From Candidatus Endomicrobiellum devescovinae (GTDB taxonomy: Bacteria > Elusimicrobiota > Endomicrobiia > Endomicrobiales > Endomicrobiaceae): a stretch of 64,000 nt of DNA. Of the stretch, positions 1-8,187 are shown piece after piece (the stretch's first letter is position 1; each line of letters opens with the position of its first letter). Under the pieces are notes generated by a model. It was not told where the DNA came from. It did no database searches and saw only the letters and a list, made by a program, of their open reading frames with translations. The translations under genes and the position numbers were made by a program. The stretch spans positions 1 through 64,000 of the forward strand of contig JAIRYK010000020.1 of assembly GCA_031267795.1 (NCBI GenBank), read 5' to 3'.

Positions 1-3
1 CAG

Positions 4-43
4 AATCCTACCTTTTTACTCTATCCGATAAACTTAAGTATTA
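4..43 (+). repeat. Dispersed 40-bp repeat, copy 1
   Basis: This 40-bp stretch matches 2138-2177 at about 37 of 40 positions by hand count, including the shared core CTCTATCCGATAAACT. It lies about 100 bp upstream of a secreted-protein gene. Related shorter cores occur elsewhere in the window, mostly beside similar genes. Its function is unknown. It may be the end of a small mobile cassette or a processing signal. Confidence 0.6.
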
Positions 44-140
44 AATTTTCAAAATTTTCACAATAAATAAATAATCTTTATTTATTAAGTTATATCATAC
101 GCATGGAATAAAATATTGCAGAGAAGGAGATTTTACATAA

Positions 141-743
141 ATGAAGAAAATAATTAGTTTGTCGGTTGCATTAATGTTATTTTTTACATCTTTTGAGGTG
201 AATAATGCATACTCCATTAAAGAAAAAGAAAACCTGCAAGTAGAAGAGCTAAAAGTCTGTTATTGTAATGATAATAATGCACAGGTCTATAGGTATGTTT
301 TTAGACCTCTACCCGATAAACAACTATTGCAATTTTGCAATATAGAGGAAAGAGGGGGGGGGGTTAAGCAATTTTTAAAGAAAAAAGAAGAAGAAGCCCT
401 CCGAGAATACGATGATTTTTCTCCTATTAACGGGTCGCGCCCGTGTCTCTTGAGGAGAACAAATCGAGAGATAATGTCTTTTTTCTCCCAGGAAATGCTA
501 AGATGTGAAGAGGTAGTTAGAATAGATAGAGCACAAAGGATAGCAAGCTTACGAGCAATGCAAGAAGTGCGTCAGCAAAGAAATGCAGAAGTAAACAAAA
601 GGTTAGCAAGAATTTTTGAGCCTATTTTTAGACCTATTAAGACTGTTATGTCTGTAATTTTTACTGGTTTTGCGATAATTGCTGCATGTTTAATTACTTT
701 AGGAGCACTTATTGGCTTAAGTGAGTGTATAGGACTTTTCTGA
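141..743 (+). CDS. Secreted or periplasmic protein of unknown function with a G10 tract
   Basis: I do not recognise a family. The 200-residue product begins with a typical Sec signal peptide (basic MKK, hydrophobic core, probable cleavage near residue 25). It ends with a hydrophobic segment around residues 168-195 that could anchor it in a membrane. The middle is charged and probably helical. The start is supported by an AAGGAG ribosome site about 8 bases upstream. A run of ten G residues (354-363) encodes Gly-Gly-Gly near residue 72. In such AT-rich DNA this is exceptional and would change the frame if it slipped. The reading frame is intact here. Confidence 0.75.
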   Translation: MKKIISLSVALMLFFTSFEVNNAYSIKEKENLQVEELKVCYCNDNNAQVYRYVFRPLPDKQLLQFCNIEERGGGVKQFLKKKEEEALREYDDFSPINGSRPCLLRRTNREIMSFFSQEMLRCEEVVRIDRAQRIASLRAMQEVRQQRNAEVNKRLARIFEPIFRPIKTVMSVIFTGFAIIAACLITLGALIGLSECIGLF

Positions 744-884
744 AAACTTTTTGAAGTATTATTGAGGGAGTATATGTAACCAAGTGCTGACCACGAATGC
801 TTGTGCAATAGTTTTACCTTACGGAACACACGAAATGGGACTGTAGTTTATCTACTAATAAGTACTTATTAATAGGCTTTATAG

Positions 885-911
885 TTGCATATTATAAAAA
901 AATAGTATAAT
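885..911 (+). promoter_or_regulatory. Probable parA promoter
   Basis: TTGCAT (885-890) and a consensus TATAAT (906-911) are separated by a short 15-base spacer. A perfect parS begins two bases after the -10 box, so ParB bound there would cover the transcription start. A 30-bp block (899-928) containing the -10 box and parS is identical to 3530-3559 upstream of parB. Confidence 0.6.
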
Positions 912-912
912 C

Positions 913-928
913 TGTTTCACGTGAAACA
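913..928. promoter_or_regulatory. parS: parS centromere site 1
   Basis: TGTTTCACGTGAAACA is the canonical 16-bp palindromic parS site bound by chromosomal ParB. It lies between the parA promoter and the parA start. This fits both a centromere role and autoregulation. Confidence 0.95.
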
Positions 929-954
929 AGAGCCGAGATAGAATGGAGCGTTAA

Positions 955-1725
955 ATGAGCAAGGTAATTGCAATAGCCAATCAAAAAGGCGGCGTTGGCA
1001 AAACTACAACTGCAATTAATTTAGCAGCTAGTTTGGCGAGCTTAGGGCAAGAATGTTTGCTGATTGATATGGACCCGCAAGGGAACTCTACAAGTGGTTT
1101 AGGTGTAAATAAAAATGCTTTGGAAAAAACTTTATATGATGTGTTAATTGACGACGTCAATCTTGAAGATGTTCTTAAGGACACGGCTATGGATTGGCTT
1201 GACATCGCACCTTCAAATACCAATCTTAGCGGAGCAGAAATAGATTTGGTTACTATGGAAAGTAGAGATAAAAGGCTCAGGATGGCATTGGAAAAATTTC
1301 AGAAAGTATATAAATATATTATTATAGATTGTCCGCCATCTCTTGGGTTGCTTACCATAAATTCTCTTGTTGCAGCTGATACAGTTTTAATACCAATGCA
1401 ATGCGAATTCTTTGCACTTGAAGGGCTTGGGCAGCTTTCAAAAACTATTTTTGCTTTGATGCAAGAATATAAATTAGATTTAGAAGGTGTTCTATTTACC
1501 ATGTTTGATGCGAGAACTAATCTTGCGGCACAAGTAGTTGAAGAAGTAAAAAAGTTTTTTAACGATAAAGTCTATGAAACAAAAATCCCGAGAACAATAA
1601 AACTCGCTGAAGCTCCAGGTTTTGGCAAACCTGTAATATTATACGAGCCAAACGGCAAAGGCGCTCAGGCATACTTAGATTTAGCAAAAGAATTTCTTTC
1701 AAAGCAAAAAGATAAGCATAATTGA
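955..1725 (+). CDS. parA: Chromosome-partitioning ATPase ParA (Soj)
   Basis: ParA is the ATP-dependent partner of ParB and moves ParB-parS complexes for origin segregation. The 256-residue protein has the deviant Walker A motif KGGVGKTT at residues 11-18 and a Walker B segment IIIDCPPS near 120, with the normal length for chromosomal Soj. parS sites lie immediately before and after the gene. parB, normally adjacent, is about 1.9 kb downstream behind inserted accessory DNA. The promoter overlaps parS, which suggests control by ParB. Confidence 0.96.
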   Translation: MSKVIAIANQKGGVGKTTTAINLAASLASLGQECLLIDMDPQGNSTSGLGVNKNALEKTLYDVLIDDVNLEDVLKDTAMDWLDIAPSNTNLSGAEIDLVTMESRDKRLRMALEKFQKVYKYIIIDCPPSLGLLTINSLVAADTVLIPMQCEFFALEGLGQLSKTIFALMQEYKLDLEGVLFTMFDARTNLAAQVVEEVKKFFNDKVYETKIPRTIKLAEAPGFGKPVILYEPNGKGAQAYLDLAKEFLSKQKDKHN

Positions 1726-1800
1726 AAGTTTCACGTGAAACATAGTAGAGTGAAATTGAAAGTATTGACGAAAGTCCCCCATAGGGAAGTGAAACTTTTT
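1726..1800 (+). terminator. Terminator-like hairpin built on parS
   Basis: AAAGTTTCAC (1726-1735) can pair with GTGAAACTTT (1789-1798), and a T-rich run follows. It would end the parA transcript. The loop is long (about 53 bases) and contains a weak inner stem, so efficiency is uncertain. Part of parS 2 doubles as the left arm. Confidence 0.45.
1727..1742. promoter_or_regulatory. parS: parS site 2 (one mismatch)
   Basis: AGTTTCACGTGAAACA differs from the canonical parS only at the first base. It begins two bases after the parA stop codon. Its left half is also part of the stem of the following terminator-like hairpin. Confidence 0.85.
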
Positions 1801-2189
1801 TGTATGTCAAATAAACTCATGTTCTACAAATATTGAATATAGATACTTTCTTCGTCCCCTGAGTTTAACGTTTAGGTTCCCCGATAAAAAACATATTATG
1901 CAAAATGCTATAAAAACATAACAGCGAGTATATAGTTCTTTTATCTGTAAATTCATAACACTAAAAAAGCTCTAATTTTAACAATCTACTTCAACTTTGT
2001 TTCCTTATTATCTCTTTTTCCAAAATCTCCCTCCGACGATAACTTTATTTTCCTTTATTCAAAAATGCGTCATTTTTAGGCTGTTTTTATAAGAAAAACG
2101 AAAAAAGATTCCCCTTTTTGAGTTTTTTCACTCTCAAAATCCTTCCTTTTTACTCTATCCGATAAACTCAGGTATTACAGTCTTGTGCA
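1801..2189. other. Non-coding AT-rich stretch downstream of parA
   Basis: I see no convincing gene. The stretch holds short relatives of the dispersed repeat (ATAAACTCAT at 1811-1820 and its opposite orientation near 1857-1867) and, at its right end, the full 40-bp copy at 2138-2177. It looks like decayed insertion-derived sequence between parA and parB. Confidence 0.5.
2138..2177 (+). repeat. Dispersed 40-bp repeat, copy 2
   Basis: Near-identical to 4-43 (about 37 of 40 bases). It sits just beyond the terminator hairpin of the reverse-strand secreted-protein gene at 2295-2721. Confidence 0.6.
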
Positions 2190-2235
2190 AGAGCTGCAAG
2201 TTCAAGTTGTACTATCACCTTAAGCTTGCAGCTCT
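2190..2235 (-). terminator. Hairpin terminator of the 2295-2721 gene
   Basis: AGAGCTGCAAG (2190-2200) pairs perfectly with CTTGCAGCTCT (2225-2235), giving an 11-bp stem and a 24-base loop. It lies 60 bases past the inferred true stop of the reverse-strand gene, which supports the longer, frameshift-corrected reading of that gene. Confidence 0.55.
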
Positions 2236-2294
2236 ATATAATTATCATATCCTGAATTTATTAGTTTCTGTCTTCTCTTCTAACTAAATTCTTT

Positions 2295-2721
2295 TTACCT
2301 TGAAGGATGTATAGTCCACTCTTGATTTTGCTGTGGTGCCCTTCTTCTTATTCTTGCTTGTAACTCTTGTTGGATCTGCTGTGCATTTTGGTGTCTTCTT
2401 CCTCTTATTCTATTTACAATTTGCATGTACTGTGCATGAACTACGCCGACTGCGTCCAGTAGTTGTGCTTGAGCTTCTTCTTCTCCTCTTGCTGCTATCG
2501 CTTAGTATCAAGGTTTCTTCTTGTGCATGTAGTCTATCTAGTATTGCTTCGTCTGCTCTTGTGAGCCGTAGTCTAATTCCTCTTAAGCGTGCTTGCTCTG
2601 TTTCTGCGGTTATTGCTAAATTTGGCAATTCGCCTATTAAGTCTTCTCCAGTTGCCCAGCTTTGGACTGTTGCAAAAAACATAATCATTATCAATAATAC
2701 ATAATACTTTACTTTAAACAT
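2295..2721 (-). pseudogene. Secreted protein gene broken by a frameshift in an AG-rich tract
   Basis: The start at 2721 follows a GAGGAAAG ribosome site and encodes a clear signal peptide (MFKVKYY, hydrophobic core, cleavage near residue 23). The first frame continues for 103 residues and becomes serine/arginine low-complexity before stopping at 2410. From about 2490 onward the next frame is open and reads as a plausible glutamine-rich helical tail ending at 2295. A one-base slip in the GAGGAGAAGAAGAAG tract (about 2475-2490) would join them. I recognise no family. Whether the slip is fixed, programmed or a sequencing error cannot be told here. Confidence 0.6.
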
Positions 2722-2900
2722 TTTAATCTTTCCTCTTTTTTTATTCATTAATCATCAAGAATAATTCCCGGGAAATTATTGCAGACTAGATGATCAACTA
2801 TTATAAGTATAGCATATTATATAGGTTTTTGGAAAAAAGTGAAAAATTTAGTTAGTTTGAACTTTTTGGACAACTAAAAAATGCAAGATCCTGTAAAATA

Positions 2901-3432
2901 TCACAACATATCTTTGATTTTTTGATTTGCCAAATCACAATCTTCGTTTCTGTAAACAAACTGCTCTTTTGTAGTCCTATTAAAGTGCTCAATAAAAGCT
3001 TTGTTCTTTGGGCTTGGCGAATATTCCAATAATGTTTTAATTTGTGTTTTTTAGATACTTGTGAGCGTATCCATCAAATTCGCTCCCGTTAGCTGTCTCT
3101 ATCCGCAACAACTTCAAAAAGTCTTCGGCGTTTGTGCTGTTTAGCCTGTCGTATTCTTTACTGAATGCAAGTCTGCTTTTTACATCAACTGCGTTGATTA
3201 AATAATGTTTCTTCCCATCTATTCTTAAATGCACGCTATCGCTTTGCAACAAATTGCCGAACTTGTCGGGCTTATATTTGCCTATTCGTTCTTCGCTTAA
3301 ATTACAGCTTTTGTCGTTAAGCTCGCGGATTATACGCCATATACTTGCCACCGATGTCGTTTCTTTCCCGAGTTTTTGACAATCCTCGTCCAAATGCGGC
3401 TTTATTTCGTCTTGATGTATATGTTCTATTCT
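2901..3432 (-). pseudogene. Decayed IS481/IS3-type transposase (rve integrase core)
   Basis: A 118-residue open segment (3037-3393) reads like the integrase catalytic core, with an LRIDGKKHYLINAVDVKSR-type strand and a later NGSEF motif that carries a catalytic Asp/Asn region. A second frame (about 2901-3030) continues with the usual SPKNKAFIEHFNRT region holding the last catalytic Glu. The gene is frameshifted between the two parts, its N-terminus is missing, and bases around the second Asp appear deleted. It lies between parA and parB and may mark the event that separated them. Confidence 0.8.
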
Positions 3433-3493
3433 TTATGATATTTCCTGATAAAATCCTTTGTTTCTACTCTATCCTGCAAATTCAATGGAAATA

Positions 3494-3509
3494 AATTTCG
3501 CGTGAAACA
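3494..3509. promoter_or_regulatory. Degenerate parS-like site 3
   Basis: AATTTCGCGTGAAACA keeps the right half of parS but has three mismatches to the canonical site, one of them in the central CACGTG. It lies 50 bp before the perfect site 4. It is probably a decayed or low-affinity site. Confidence 0.45.
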
Positions 3510-3514
3510 AAGTT

Positions 3515-3542
3515 TTGATATAACTTGTTAAAATAGTATAAT
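3515..3542 (+). promoter_or_regulatory. Probable parB promoter
   Basis: TTGATA (3515-3520), a 16-base spacer and a consensus TATAAT (3537-3542) precede parB. The -10 box and the parS that follows lie in a 30-bp block identical to the one in front of parA, so both genes can be repressed by ParB in the same way. Confidence 0.7.
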
Positions 3543-3543
3543 C

Positions 3544-3559
3544 TGTTTCACGTGAAACA
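3544..3559. promoter_or_regulatory. parS: parS centromere site 4
   Basis: TGTTTCACGTGAAACA is a perfect parS. It begins two bases after the parB -10 box and 33 bases before the parB start codon. Confidence 0.95.
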
Positions 3560-3591
3560 TTTTATATAAAAATATTCGGGAGAAATGTATT

Positions 3592-4446
3592 ATGAAAAAG
3601 AAAGCATTAGGTAGAGGTCTTGAGTCTCTAATACCGTCAATAAACAAATCTCATGGAGTGGATTCTGTTGTAACAATACCACTAAATAAGATTAAACCTA
3701 ACAGATTTCAGCCAAGAAAAAAGTTTAACGAAGAAAAACTTAAAGATCTTGCAGATTCAATAAAAAAGCATGGTCTTGCGCAACCTATTTTGGTTGCCGC
3801 TTCTGTAGTTCCAGGTGAATATGAAATTATTGCAGGTGAGAGAAGATTCAGAGCTTCAAAACTTGCTGGAAAGAAAGATATAAAAGCTATAGTTAAGCAA
3901 TCTGCCGATGACAAGCAAAGGTTTGACTTGGCATTGATTGAAAATATTCAAAGAGAAAATTTAGACCCTATAGAAGAAGCAAAAGCTTTTAAAAGGCTCA
4001 TAGAAGAATTTGAACATACTCATGATCAAATAGCTGAAGTTGTAGGAAAAGAGAGATCTGTAATATCAAACACGTTAAGACTGCTTTCTTTACCTGATGA
4101 TGTTCAGTCTTTAATATCTGAGGGAAAAATTACTCCCGGTCATGGCAGAATGCTTGCAGGGATAGAAAGCTTAGAAGAGATAACTCGCATAGTAAACCGT
4201 ATATTAAACGAGAGTCTTTCTGTAAGGACTGTTGAAAAGTTGGCTTCTGAGCTAAAATCTGAAAAAAAAGCTGTTAAACAAAAAAAACAAGAAATAGAAC
4301 TTGTGCACTTAAAAGAAAATATTCAAAGAAAATTCGGTTCTAAAGTAAATATTACAGGTAATAGCAAAAAAGGGAAAATAGAAATTTATTATTATTCTTT
4401 GGCAGATTTAGAAAGAATAATAAATGAGCTTAAAATAATTTTTTAA
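3592..4446 (+). CDS. parB: Chromosome-partitioning protein ParB (Spo0J)
   Basis: ParB is a CTPase clamp that loads at parS and spreads along DNA to recruit ParA and SMC. The 284-residue protein has the usual order: an N-terminal ParB/sulfiredoxin-fold domain (residues about 20-115) with GERRFRA and ENIQRENL motifs, a KorB-type helix-turn-helix (about 120-190) and a C-terminal dimerisation region. The basic KKKALGRGLESL start is typical. A GGGAGAAA ribosome site precedes the ATG. It is transcribed from its own parS-containing promoter and not with parA. Confidence 0.96.
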   Translation: MKKKALGRGLESLIPSINKSHGVDSVVTIPLNKIKPNRFQPRKKFNEEKLKDLADSIKKHGLAQPILVAASVVPGEYEIIAGERRFRASKLAGKKDIKAIVKQSADDKQRFDLALIENIQRENLDPIEEAKAFKRLIEEFEHTHDQIAEVVGKERSVISNTLRLLSLPDDVQSLISEGKITPGHGRMLAGIESLEEITRIVNRILNESLSVRTVEKLASELKSEKKAVKQKKQEIELVHLKENIQRKFGSKVNITGNSKKGKIEIYYYSLADLERIINELKIIF

Positions 4447-4707
4447 CTTAAAGTTTCAAAAATGTCAAACTCTTGCCAAAGGCGTTTCTTTTGCAAGGGC
4501 GGGCAGTTTAGCTATCTTTTCATAAATGTGTATATATGTGTTGATAAATGCAGATAAAAGTTTTTATGTGAAAATTGTGTGAACATCTTTAGGAAATGAT
4601 ATTTTCAAAAATGTATTGAAAAATCAACTGATAATCAAAAATATACATTGTTATGTTAAGTAGAAATGGGATTTAATATTGTTTGTGGATAACTTGTTAG
4701 TAAGTTT
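4447..4707. other. AT-rich gap with one DnaA box
   Basis: This 260-bp gap contains one perfect DnaA box (TTATCCACA on the reverse strand, 4684-4692) and a one-mismatch relative (TGTTGATAA, 4539-4547). Chromosomal par loci usually lie near the origin, so a link to oriC is possible. A single perfect box is too little to call an origin. Confidence 0.3.
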
Positions 4708-5574
4708 TCAATAAAAGCCAAGTTGCATTGATTTTTGCGTATGTTTTTTAGAGATAGATTTCTTTTTTATTTTACTGTGATAGAAAAATATTGAATGCTT
4801 AATAGCATGTTCTTGGCAGTATCTTACAATTTCTCTTTCAAGCCATTCCCAATAACTCATGTTTTTAGCTATGTATATATCGTAGTACAAATCTTTTAGT
4901 TGCGGGTATTTAATATCTATGTACTTCAATATTTTGTTTTTGCAAGGCGGATACAAATTTAAATTTTCAAACCAAAAGCTCTGAGAATATTTCTTTAAAG
5001 TTCTTATTATAGCTTTAAAATCCGTTATTCCGGGGAACATAGGCGATAAAAATATACTTGTCTTTATACCGTTTTTAATTAATATTTTTAATGCTTCAAT
5101 CCTTTCGTTAATACTTGCTGCAAAAGGCTCCATATCTTTTCTAAAATTATCGTCAAGCGTGTTCATAGAGAATGTTATTTTTACGTTTGTCATCTTTTTA
5201 AACAAATCTATATCTCTTGTAACTAAATTAGATTTAGTCAAAATAGAAATTTCAGAATTTATATATAATAAAGATTCCAGAATTTTTCTTGTTATGCGAT
5301 ACTTTTCTTCATATTTATTGTATGCGTCTGTAACTGTCCCGATAACAACTCTTTTTCCTATCAGTTTTTTTACATTTAGCGGTTGTGAGCAAATTTTTAC
5401 GTCAAGAAAATCTCCCCAAGGTTCGGTGTGGTTAGTAAACGTTTTCATAAACTCGGCATAACAATATATGCATTTATGCGGGCAGCCGATATATGGGTTT
5501 ATAACATAATCTGCATCAGGAATTTTAGTTTTGGAAATATAATTATTAGTTAAAACTTTTTTAATTTTTATCAT
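4708..5574 (-). CDS. Radical SAM protein, spore photoproduct lyase-like (SplB/COG1533)
   Basis: The 288-residue protein carries the cluster motif CPHKCIYC (residues about 31-38), a C-x3-C-x2-C arrangement that binds the [4Fe-4S] cluster cleaving S-adenosylmethionine. The downstream GTVTDAYN, ILTKSNLVTRD and SPMFPGITD segments match the SplB-like, Rv2578c-type family. Bacteria outside the spore-formers often carry these proteins, and their substrate is not established. DNA repair is therefore only a family-based guess. It is convergent with parB and divergent from the helicase gene. Confidence 0.8.
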   Translation of the reverse strand: MIKIKKVLTNNYISKTKIPDADYVINPYIGCPHKCIYCYAEFMKTFTNHTEPWGDFLDVKICSQPLNVKKLIGKRVVIGTVTDAYNKYEEKYRITRKILESLLYINSEISILTKSNLVTRDIDLFKKMTNVKITFSMNTLDDNFRKDMEPFAASINERIEALKILIKNGIKTSIFLSPMFPGITDFKAIIRTLKKYSQSFWFENLNLYPPCKNKILKYIDIKYPQLKDLYYDIYIAKNMSYWEWLEREIVRYCQEHAIKHSIFFYHSKIKKKSISKKHTQKSMQLGFY

Positions 5575-5671
5575 AGGAAAGTATTATATAAAACTTTATG
5601 ATTTAGAAATATGTTGCTAAATAAAGATTTCAATAAAAATTTATTTATCTAAAACTTAACGCTTAAAATGA

Positions 5672-5677
5672 TATAAT
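5672..5677 (+). promoter_or_regulatory. -10 box seven bases before the helicase ATG
   Basis: A consensus TATAAT lies seven bases upstream of the ATG at 5685, with no ribosome binding site between. Transcription would start at or next to the A of ATG, giving a leaderless mRNA. No good -35 box is visible. Confidence 0.45.
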
Positions 5678-5684
5678 CACCAAA

Positions 5685-6959
5685 ATGACAAATAAATTAG
5701 AAATAAATGATAAATTTAAAGAAGCTTTTGACCTAATAGATAAAACGCATAATTGTGTTTTTGTAACAGGGAATGCTGGTACTGGCAAAACCACATTTTT
5801 GCGTTACTATATGATGCACGCTAAAAAAAGGACTATAGTTCTTGCTCCTACTGGCGTAGCTGCTCTCAATTGCGGCGGAGAAACAATCCATTCTTTTTTT
5901 AATTTTAAGCCAGACGTAACTCTTTCTAAAATCAAAAATAAAAAACTTTCTGACAAATCAATATATAGAAAAGTTGAAACAATTATTATTGACGAAGCAT
6001 CAATGCTACGTTGTGATTTACTAGATTGCGTTGATAAGTTTTTAAGAATAAACAGGGAAAAACATAAAGAGCCGTTTGGCGGTGTTCAAATGGTTTTTAT
6101 CGGTGATTTAAAGCAGCTTCCCCCTGTCGTAAAAAGAGAAGAAAAACATATTTTTTCTTCTGTGTACAAATCGCCTTATTTTTTAAGTGCGTATTCTTTA
6201 AACGAATGTATGCTTCACACAGTTGAGCTTACAAAAATATACAGACAGCAAGAACTTAATTTTGTAGCTTTATTAAATGCGGTTCGCAACAATACAATTA
6301 GCGAGGCTGAACTCGCTGAGCTTAATAAAAAGGTTTCTCCAGACATTTTCAGCAGACCTATGAGCGTGTACTTAACCACAACAAACAATAAAGCTGCGTA
6401 TATAAATCATCAATACCTTTCAAAGATAAATTCAGACCGTGCTATATTTGTAGCGGAAACTGAAAATATAGAAGAAGATTCTAAAATGCTCCCTGCAGAA
6501 TACGATTTGGTAATTAAAAAAGGCGCTCAAGTGATGATGTTAAACAACGATGCTAAAGGCAGATGGGTAAATGGCAGCATAGGAATTGTTGAAGATATAA
6601 AAAATAGTATGCACTCCTATAAAACTCTTATATCCGTTAAATTTTCAAACGGAAGAACAGAATATGTTGAACCTTTTAAATGGGAACTATTTAAATATAA
6701 GTGGAATGAAAAACAGGAACAAATAGAAACAGAAAGCATGGGATTTTTTAAACAATATCCATTAAAATTGTCTTGGGCTGTAACTATACACAAAAGTCAG
6801 GGAAAAACATTTGACAATATTATAATAGATATGGAGTATGGAGCATTTGCTCCGGGGCAGCTTTATGTAGCGTTAAGTAGATGCACATCTTTTGATGGAA
6901 TAAGTTTGTCCAGACCTATTACTAAAAAAGATATATTAGTTCCAATTTATAATTTTTAG
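5685..6959 (+). CDS. Pif1/RecD2-like ATP-dependent DNA helicase
   Basis: This is a superfamily 1 helicase of 424 residues. It shows Walker A GNAGTGKTT (about residues 29-37), Walker B IIDEASM (about 104-110), GDLKQLPPV (motif III) and the C-terminal UvrD_C_2-type motif SWAVTIHKSQGKTF followed by LYVALSRC. These features place it with small bacterial Pif1-like helicases that unwind 5'-3' and act on structured DNA. It stands alone with its own promoter, probably leaderless. The product has a complete set of motifs and looks functional. Confidence 0.88.
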   Translation: MTNKLEINDKFKEAFDLIDKTHNCVFVTGNAGTGKTTFLRYYMMHAKKRTIVLAPTGVAALNCGGETIHSFFNFKPDVTLSKIKNKKLSDKSIYRKVETIIIDEASMLRCDLLDCVDKFLRINREKHKEPFGGVQMVFIGDLKQLPPVVKREEKHIFSSVYKSPYFLSAYSLNECMLHTVELTKIYRQQELNFVALLNAVRNNTISEAELAELNKKVSPDIFSRPMSVYLTTTNNKAAYINHQYLSKINSDRAIFVAETENIEEDSKMLPAEYDLVIKKGAQVMMLNNDAKGRWVNGSIGIVEDIKNSMHSYKTLISVKFSNGRTEYVEPFKWELFKYKWNEKQEQIETESMGFFKQYPLKLSWAVTIHKSQGKTFDNIIIDMEYGAFAPGQLYVALSRCTSFDGISLSRPITKKDILVPIYNF

Positions 6960-6997
6960 AGTTATAACAATTTAAGATTAATTTTATCTTAAGACGA

Positions 6998-7020
6998 CTA
7001 ATACCTGACTTTATCATTTA
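6998..7020 (-). repeat. Short relative of the dispersed repeat (reverse orientation)
   Basis: The segment reads TAATACCTGACTTTATCAT, close to the reverse complement of the repeat core ATAAACTCAGGTATTA seen at 2162-2177. It lies in the gap between the helicase gene and cysK. The match was made by eye. Confidence 0.4.
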
Positions 7021-7166
7021 GGTTCTTCTTTTCAATTTTAAATCCTATCTTTATTTACCTTTCCTGCATACCCTCTGGTGTATGAACTTTTACATATTGA
7101 TGATAACAAAAAAATAATGTAATATTAAAGCATATATGTAATATATGTGTTATTTTTGGAGGAAAA

Positions 7167-8102
7167 GTGGCAAAAATTTACAATAATATAACAGACTTGA
7201 TTGGCAGAACTCCTTTGTTAAGGTTGAGTAATTACGAGAAGAGAAATAATCTCAAGGCTGAAATTGTTGCCAAATTAGAATATTTTAATCCTGCTGGAAG
7301 TATTAAAGACAGAGTTGCAAAATCTATGATAGAAGAAGCGGAAACAAAAGGCTTAATTAAAAAAGGTTCAGTCATAATAGAACCTACGAGTGGAAATACA
7401 GGTATAGGTCTTGCCTTTACAGCAGCTTCAAAAGGTTACCGAGTTATCCTCACAATGCCGGAAACTATGAGTGTTGAGCGGCGCACGCTTTTAAAAGCTT
7501 ATGGAGCGGAAATTGTGCTTACCGACGGCGCTAAAGGAATGAAAGGGGCTATAGAAAAAGCAGAAGAATTGGCAAGAGAGACTTCTGGTTCATTTATTCC
7601 GGGTCAATTTACAAATATTGCAAATCCTTCTGCGCATAAAACAAGCACTGGACCTGAAATATGGGAAGATTGCGATGGGATTGTTGATGTTTTTGTTGCA
7701 GGTGTAGGTACAGGAGGAACAATAAGCGGCGCAGGAGAGTATTTAAAGTCTAAAAATCCCAATATAAAAATAATTGCGGTAGAACCTGAGGATTCCCCAG
7801 TTTTATCTAAAGGATTTTCGGGTCCTCATCAAATTCAAGGGTTAGGTGCAGGATTTGTTCCCAAGACATTAAATACAAAAATTTATGATGAAGTTATTGT
7901 GGTTTCAAGCAAAGATGCGTTTAATAAAGGAAGAGAAGCAGCAAAATTTGAAGGACTACTTGTTGGAATTTCCTCAGGCGCAGCTCTTTCCGCAGCTACA
8001 GAAGTTGCAAAGAGGGCTGAAAATTCTGGGAAGAGAATAGTTGTAATTTTGCCTGATACAGGGGAAAGGTATTTATCAACGCCTCATTTTTTTGAAGATT
8101 AA
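7167..8102 (+). CDS. cysK: Cysteine synthase (O-acetylserine sulfhydrylase)
   Basis: This PLP enzyme converts O-acetylserine and sulfide to cysteine in the cytosol. The 311-residue protein has the lysine-bearing NPAGSIKDR segment (PLP Schiff base, about residue 47), the substrate loop TSGNTG and the phosphate-binding GTGGT, all at family positions. The start is GTG, fixed by a TTGGAGGAAAA ribosome site. No cysE is nearby. It is a stand-alone gene followed convergently by the XRE regulator. Confidence 0.96.
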   Translation: MAKIYNNITDLIGRTPLLRLSNYEKRNNLKAEIVAKLEYFNPAGSIKDRVAKSMIEEAETKGLIKKGSVIIEPTSGNTGIGLAFTAASKGYRVILTMPETMSVERRTLLKAYGAEIVLTDGAKGMKGAIEKAEELARETSGSFIPGQFTNIANPSAHKTSTGPEIWEDCDGIVDVFVAGVGTGGTISGAGEYLKSKNPNIKIIAVEPEDSPVLSKGFSGPHQIQGLGAGFVPKTLNTKIYDEVIVVSSKDAFNKGREAAKFEGLLVGISSGAALSAATEVAKRAENSGKRIVVILPDTGERYLSTPHFFED

Positions 8103-8187
8103 AATATTTCTTGCAGAGATTTGTGAAACTTTAGCAACATTGATGATATATTCAAATTTATCCTTACAAAGACAGTACTAATACTTT

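Noticed and set aside
2333-2704. 123-codon forward ORF rich in Leu and Ser
   Set aside because: It is antisense to the secreted-protein gene 2295-2721. The reverse strand has a signal peptide, ribosome site and terminator, while the forward frame has none.
4684-4692. Calling a replication origin after parB
   Set aside because: There is one perfect DnaA box and no dnaA, box cluster or clear unwinding element.
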